DNA of 10,061 nt from NCBI GenBank assembly GCA_945906715.1, contig CAMDRK010000077.1:1-10061 (forward strand). The letters are read 5' to 3'. Shown here piece by piece: positions 6,872 to 10,061 of the stretch. The position numbers and the translations under genes are program-made. Under the pieces are notes generated by a model. It made no database searches and had not been told where the DNA came from. It worked only from the letters and a program-made list of their open reading frames with translations. Source of the stretch: Nitrospira lenta. Its GTDB lineage: Bacteria > Nitrospirota > Nitrospiria > Nitrospirales > Nitrospiraceae. Positions within the stretch are counted from its first letter, which is position 1; every line of letters begins with the position of its first letter.

Positions 6872-7207
6872 ATGTTCCTACTCCAAACCGCTGGGCTGTT
6901 CATTCTCACGGCTCTCGCTGAGATCGTCGGCTGCTTTCTCCCGTACCTCTGGCTTCGCAAGGACGGATCGGTCTGGCTCTTGGTTCCGGCAGTGCTCAGC
7001 CTCGCCCTCTTTGCCTGGCTCCTCACGCTCCATCCCGCCGCCAGCGGACGGATCTATGCTGCCTATGGCGGTGTATACGTGGCTGCGGCTCTCGTCTGGC
7101 TGAAGGTCGTGGACGGCGAGAAACTCACCGTCTTCGACTGGACTGGGGCCGGAATTGCCATGCTTGGTATGGCGGTTATCGTCTTTGGTTGGACTGCAAA
7201 AGAATAA
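6872..7207 (+). CDS. ynfA: YnfA-family (UPF0060) small membrane protein
   Basis: 111 residues with four hydrophobic helices, the usual length for the family. The family signature is clear: AEIVGCFLPYLWLRKDGS (16-33), LFAWLLTLHP, and SGRIYAAYGGVYVAAALVWL. The helix-1 glutamate E17 sits where small multidrug resistance (SMR) transporters carry their proton- and drug-binding glutamate. YnfA proteins are relatives of SMR, and some have been reported to export cationic dyes and drugs. It acts in the inner membrane, probably as a dimer. A ribosome site AAGAAGGA (6857-6864) sits seven bases before the ATG. It follows the CDF-like gene by 95 bp, which contains the palindrome CATGCATG but no convincing promoter, and it is convergent with the peroxiredoxin gene. 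Confidence 0.93.
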   Translation: MFLLQTAGLFILTALAEIVGCFLPYLWLRKDGSVWLLVPAVLSLALFAWLLTLHPAASGRIYAAYGGVYVAAALVWLKVVDGEKLTVFDWTGAGIAMLGMAVIVFGWTAKE

Positions 7208-7238
7208 AAGGCGGGAGAAGCTCAAAGCCTCTCCCGCC
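7206..7238 (-). terminator. Intrinsic terminator of the peroxiredoxin gene
   Basis: A perfect 9-bp inverted repeat, GGCGGGAGA (7210-7218) and TCTCCCGCC (7230-7238), encloses an 11-base loop, where two more GC pairs can form after one mismatch. On the minus strand the stem is followed at once by TTTTATTCTTTT, a good U-tract, 24 bp after the peroxiredoxin stop. On the plus strand the bases after the stem are CTCAGTACGG, so termination of ynfA transcripts there would be weak or would need another factor. Confidence 0.85.
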
Positions 7239-7261
7239 CTCAGTACGGGTCAAACCGTTCG

Positions 7262-7897
7262 TTACTTATTCGGCTGTGGGGTATAGCGCAGGTAGGGCTT
7301 CACGCTCGTGAAGCCTTTGGGGAAAAGCGTCTTCGCGTCGGCATCGTTCACTGCCGGGGTGATGATGCAATCCTCTCCGTCCTTCCAGTTGGCCGGTGTC
7401 GCGACCTTGAACTTCGAGGTCAGCTGAAGCGAATCAATGACCCTCAGTAACTCATCAAAGTTACGGCCACATGATGCAGGATAGGTCAAGGTTAACTTCA
7501 CCTTCTTATCCGGCCCGATGATGAACACCGAACGGACAGTCATGTTGTCCATCGCGTTCGGATGGATCATGTCATAGAGGGTCGCAACCTTCTTGTCAGG
7601 ATCGGCAATGATCGGATAGTTCATTGTCGTTTTTTGCGTCTCATTGATGTCATTAATCCAGCCCATGTGCGAATCCAACGGATCGACGCTGACGGCGATG
7701 ACTTTTACGCCCCGCTTCTTGAAATCCGGTGTAATCTTGGCGACAGTCCCCAACTCGGTCGTGCAGACAGGGGTATAGTCTTTCGGGTGCGAAAAGAGAA
7801 TCCCCCATCCGCCGCCCAACCACTCGTGAAAATTGACGGTCCCTTCAGTCGTCTCTGCCGTAAAGTTCGGTGCCTCATCTCCCAGTCGTATTGCCAT
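7262..7897 (-). CDS. Peroxiredoxin, Prx6 (1-Cys) subfamily
   Basis: 211 residues. A thioredoxin-fold peroxidase that reduces hydrogen peroxide and organic peroxides in the cytosol. The peroxidatic cysteine is C45 in HPKDYTPVCTTELG (37-50), with T42 and P43 as in the PxxxTxxC active site and R123 as the distal arginine (VRSVFIIGPD). The long C-terminal extension (WKDGEDCIITPAV, FPKGF, KPYLRYT) is the Prx6 dimerisation and extension domain, which separates it from the 2-Cys AhpC group. Two more cysteines, C143 (ASCGRNFDE) and C177 (GEDC), could serve in resolution or thiol exchange. C143 stands where the family often has threonine or serine. A strong ribosome site, GGGAGG at 7903-7908, precedes the ATG by six bases. 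Its terminator lies at 7206-7238 and a palindrome cluster at 7922-7949 may be its operator. Confidence 0.95.
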   Translation of the reverse strand: MAIRLGDEAPNFTAETTEGTVNFHEWLGGGWGILFSHPKDYTPVCTTELGTVAKITPDFKKRGVKVIAVSVDPLDSHMGWINDINETQKTTMNYPIIADPDKKVATLYDMIHPNAMDNMTVRSVFIIGPDKKVKLTLTYPASCGRNFDELLRVIDSLQLTSKFKVATPANWKDGEDCIITPAVNDADAKTLFPKGFTSVKPYLRYTPQPNK

Positions 7898-7921
7898 GGT
7901 AACCTCCCTTATTCAAGTCAA

Positions 7922-7949
7922 TGAATCGATTCACTATCGCAATACGATA
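7922..7949. promoter_or_regulatory. Palindrome pair upstream of the peroxiredoxin gene, possible operator
   Basis: TGAATCGATTCA (7922-7933) is a perfect 12-bp palindrome. Directly beside it lies a second inverted repeat, TATCG-N5-CGATA (7935-7949). Both sit 25-52 bp upstream of the peroxiredoxin ATG on the minus strand, where a regulator of a peroxide-response gene would bind. They do not match the PerR box (TTATAAT-ATTATAA) or the OxyR spacing. A weak -35/-10 pair (TTGCAC, 18 bases, TATCGT) on the minus strand overlaps this zone. Confidence 0.35.
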
Positions 7950-7986
7950 CTGTCCTTGCTAAACGAAGTGCAAGGGGGAAGCTCGC

Positions 7987-10061
7987 TTATTCACCAGCCG
8001 TAATGTTTAATCGACTTCTCACCTTTTCGTGATCCGACGCGCTCAGCTCAACTTCGGTCAAGAACAGGCGCTCGTCAGCAAGCTTGCCATCCCCGGATAA
8101 TTGTCCCCTCATCTGTTCCGCCCGTTGCTGTGCCAGGAGACGGAGGTCCGAATCAGGAACCGGTATGGCAGCAGCCAGCTGTTGACGCATGTCCTCAATC
8201 GTAGGCGGTTTTGCATTGCCCTCCGCCGGCGTCGCCACCGGCTGCTGACTGCGCTGTTGATCGAAAAGCTCTTTGATCGCGCGTTCCTCCTCAACAGCCG
8301 GAAGGTCAACCTCTTTTGATACCGTCTTCCCCTGTTGCCATTTGGCGAGCAGTTGCGCCTTGAGCTTCTGAAGACCCAGCACCTTTCGATCACGAACAGG
8401 ATCAGCCATGCCGGTAATCTCCAGGCGTAAACCAGGCCGTTCATCGAGCCCCTTCGCCAAGGCTTCAAACTTCTTCAACTCCTCATCAGTCACCGTCGCG
8501 CTACCGGAAGGGAACTCGATGAACTGTAAATCCTCTTCGGCCCCACCGCCCGGAATAAGCTTTCCCATGAGCGTGAACGGAGACGCCACAATTTTCGTGA
8601 GCAGATTGAGCAATGTCGAGATCACCACCCTGCCGTACTTGAAGTCAGGATCCTTCAGGTCGCCGCGAATGGGCAAATCGATGTCGATGCGGCCCTTGCG
8701 GTCCTTCAAGAGGGCCACCGCCAACTTCACAGGGAGCGATGTGGCATCCGGACTGTCGACCTTCTCCCCGAACGTCAGTTGATCGACCAGCACTTTATTT
8801 TCTGCTTCAAGTTGTTTTTTGGAGATCTTGTAGCGCAAGTCGAGCGAGAGTTTCCCCTTCGACAATCCATAGCCTACATACTTGCTGCTGTAGGAGCTTT
8901 CCGCCGTCAAATCCATACCCCCAAGGGTAATGGCGAGATCCGTAAAGGCATCCTCGCTCAAGGGATTGATGGTCCCCGCAATCTTGAGCGGCGCCACCTT
9001 GCCCACTCGACCGGTGAGGTCAACATCCGCCCTGGCCAGCTGCTTCGATGACAGTCCCTTGATCGTACCGGACAGATCGGATAGCCCGGTCTGGACAGGA
9101 GGTCGCACCAATTCGTCTCGAAACGTCGCAGCCGCTTTAGTGAGTTTCACCATGCCGATCGTTACCGAAACGGGTGGACTCTTGGCTTTCTGAAGCTCCA
9201 TAGGCTTCTCAGCCGCTGAGGCCGGTGACGGCGACACAGCAGCAAGCTTGCCGAGATTCAATCCGCCGTCTGGCTGCACCACGAGATGTACCATTGGTTG
9301 CTGAATGCTCACCTCTTTAATCGAGGCCGTGGTTGGATCGACGGTCACACGAACTCCGTTGAGAGACAATGCTTGCAGCGAGGCCACCTCCTCACCCTGA
9401 TCGCGGTCAGCCACGCTCAATGCTTCAACGCCGGCGTTACCCTCATACGACAAGAGCGGACCGTTCGGATGTTCCATGGCAAGGTGCATTGTCCCATCCA
9501 GATTGAGGGCGCCGGACTGCACATCGATACGCGCAAACTTCTCGAAGTACGGCTGAAACGGCCTGATCGCAATGTCCTTCAGCGCCAAGGTGACATCGGC
9601 CTGAAACGGGTTAGGCAGCACCGAACCATTCACACGGATCGTTCCGGTTCCGTTCAACTGCATCCCCACCTCAAGCTGCAGCGCCTTTGTAATCGGAATC
9701 CGCACATCGTGGGTTTTGACGGTCAAGGCCCGCACCTCGATCTGGGCCGGAGTCGGTAAGGAGCGATCTTCAAAATCAATCGAATGGTCCTGCAGCGTGA
9801 TCTCTTTGAGCCAGACAGCCCACGGCTTCTCGTCTTTGGGTTTTGGCGAGGCGCTGCCAGCAGCAGGCGGAGGCTCGACAGAGTCCATTGGAGAGAACAT
9901 TTGCTGATAGTTCACGCTGCCGTCTGGATTCAACCAGGCCGTGAACGAAGCATGCTCCACTGCGATGTTCCCCAGCGTGACCTCGTGAGTCGCGAGATCC
10001 ACGTCGATACCCCCAACGTTCAATGCCGGGATCTTGATCACTGGGTCGAGGCTCCCATCTT
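7987..10061 (-). CDS. DUF748 / AsmA-like envelope protein, 3' part (start outside the window)
   Basis: At least 690 residues. The frame continues to the right edge (…DPVIKIPAL), so an internal GTG at 10041 is not the true start. Residue numbers below count from that codon. DUF748 proteins are long, beta-rich relatives of AsmA that span the periplasm between inner and outer membrane and are thought to help envelope or lipid transport. Beta-strand-rich repeats fill 1-400. The DUF748 signature follows at about 398-500: LSLDLRYKIS, VALLKDRKGRIDIDLPIRGD, DPDFKYGRVV and KIVASPF. The end contains an OmpA-like beta-alpha segment, FIEFPSGSATVTDEELKKFE (508-527) with LEITGMAD at 540-547. A charged, glutamine- and alanine-rich helical tail runs to the TAA at 7987-7989. 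Linkers rich in proline and alanine occur near 57-70 and 270-285. The N-terminal membrane anchor is beyond the window. The next gene downstream, peroxiredoxin, is 89 bp away in the same direction. Confidence 0.88.
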   Translation of the reverse strand, partial: DGSLDPVIKIPALNVGGIDVDLATHEVTLGNIAVEHASFTAWLNPDGSVNYQQMFSPMDSVEPPPAAGSASPKPKDEKPWAVWLKEITLQDHSIDFEDRSLPTPAQIEVRALTVKTHDVRIPITKALQLEVGMQLNGTGTIRVNGSVLPNPFQADVTLALKDIAIRPFQPYFEKFARIDVQSGALNLDGTMHLAMEHPNGPLLSYEGNAGVEALSVADRDQGEEVASLQALSLNGVRVTVDPTTASIKEVSIQQPMVHLVVQPDGGLNLGKLAAVSPSPASAAEKPMELQKAKSPPVSVTIGMVKLTKAAATFRDELVRPPVQTGLSDLSGTIKGLSSKQLARADVDLTGRVGKVAPLKIAGTINPLSEDAFTDLAITLGGMDLTAESSYSSKYVGYGLSKGKLSLDLRYKISKKQLEAENKVLVDQLTFGEKVDSPDATSLPVKLAVALLKDRKGRIDIDLPIRGDLKDPDFKYGRVVISTLLNLLTKIVASPFTLMGKLIPGGGAEEDLQFIEFPSGSATVTDEELKKFEALAKGLDERPGLRLEITGMADPVRDRKVLGLQKLKAQLLAKWQQGKTVSKEVDLPAVEEERAIKELFDQQRSQQPVATPAEGNAKPPTIEDMRQQLAAAIPVPDSDLRLLAQQRAEQMRGQLSGDGKLADERLFLTEVELSASDHEKVRSRLNITAGE

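Noticed and set aside
7954..7975. Inverted repeat CCTTGC / GCAAGG after the DUF748 stop, as a terminator
   Set aside because: The stem is only 6 bp with a 10-base loop, and no U-tract follows on the minus strand.
9286..9759. 157-codon open frame on the plus strand opposite the DUF748 gene
   Set aside because: It is antisense to a conserved beta-rich frame, and its histidine- and arginine-rich composition is typical of shadow frames.

Overview
The window looks like chromosomal DNA of a free-living, flagellated, Gram-negative bacterium. It has moderately high GC, ATG and GTG starts, an outer-membrane-type DUF748/AsmA-like protein and a flagellar rod-type protein. The gene mix and protein styles (degenerate HD-GYP, B12-binding radical SAM, Prx6-type peroxiredoxin, DUF748) remind me of Nitrospirota, Nitrospira in particular. 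That assignment is an impression from family style, not a measured result.

Left block, minus strand (1-3266). A GTG-started DUF3391/HD-GYP-type protein (2049-3266) overlaps by a GTGA junction with a hybrid histidine kinase (91-2052: PAS, PAS, HisKA, HATPase, REC). They form one transcription unit that joins a probable cyclic-di-GMP-related protein to a phosphorelay sensor. The kinase receiver domain loses its family pattern just after residue 633. About 70 bp further on, on the same strand, a transposase OrfA-like reading frame starts and runs off the left edge. The simplest reading is an insertion sequence that replaced the kinase C-terminus.

Middle block, plus strand (3267-7207). A 266-bp divergent intergenic region carries two sites resembling flagellar sigma-28 (FliA) promoters, one facing each way. 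To the right are a very short flagellar rod/hook-type protein (3533-3886), a large B12-binding-type radical SAM enzyme (3971-6157), a short CDF-like membrane protein without the usual cytoplasmic domain (6195-6776) and a YnfA-family small membrane protein (6872-7207).

Right block, minus strand (7208-10061). A Prx6-type peroxiredoxin (7262-7897) ends at a strong intrinsic terminator that separates it from the convergent ynfA. A cluster of palindromes lies in its upstream leader. Upstream of it is the 3' part of a DUF748/AsmA-like envelope protein gene that continues beyond the right edge.

Functionally, the left-centre part suggests a motility-linked signalling locus: a c-di-GMP-type protein, a sensor kinase and a flagellar protein, possibly all under FliA. 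The remaining genes look like separate housekeeping, stress and envelope functions. I see no tRNA, rRNA, CRISPR array or phage module. No stretch longer than 300 bp lacks a gene.
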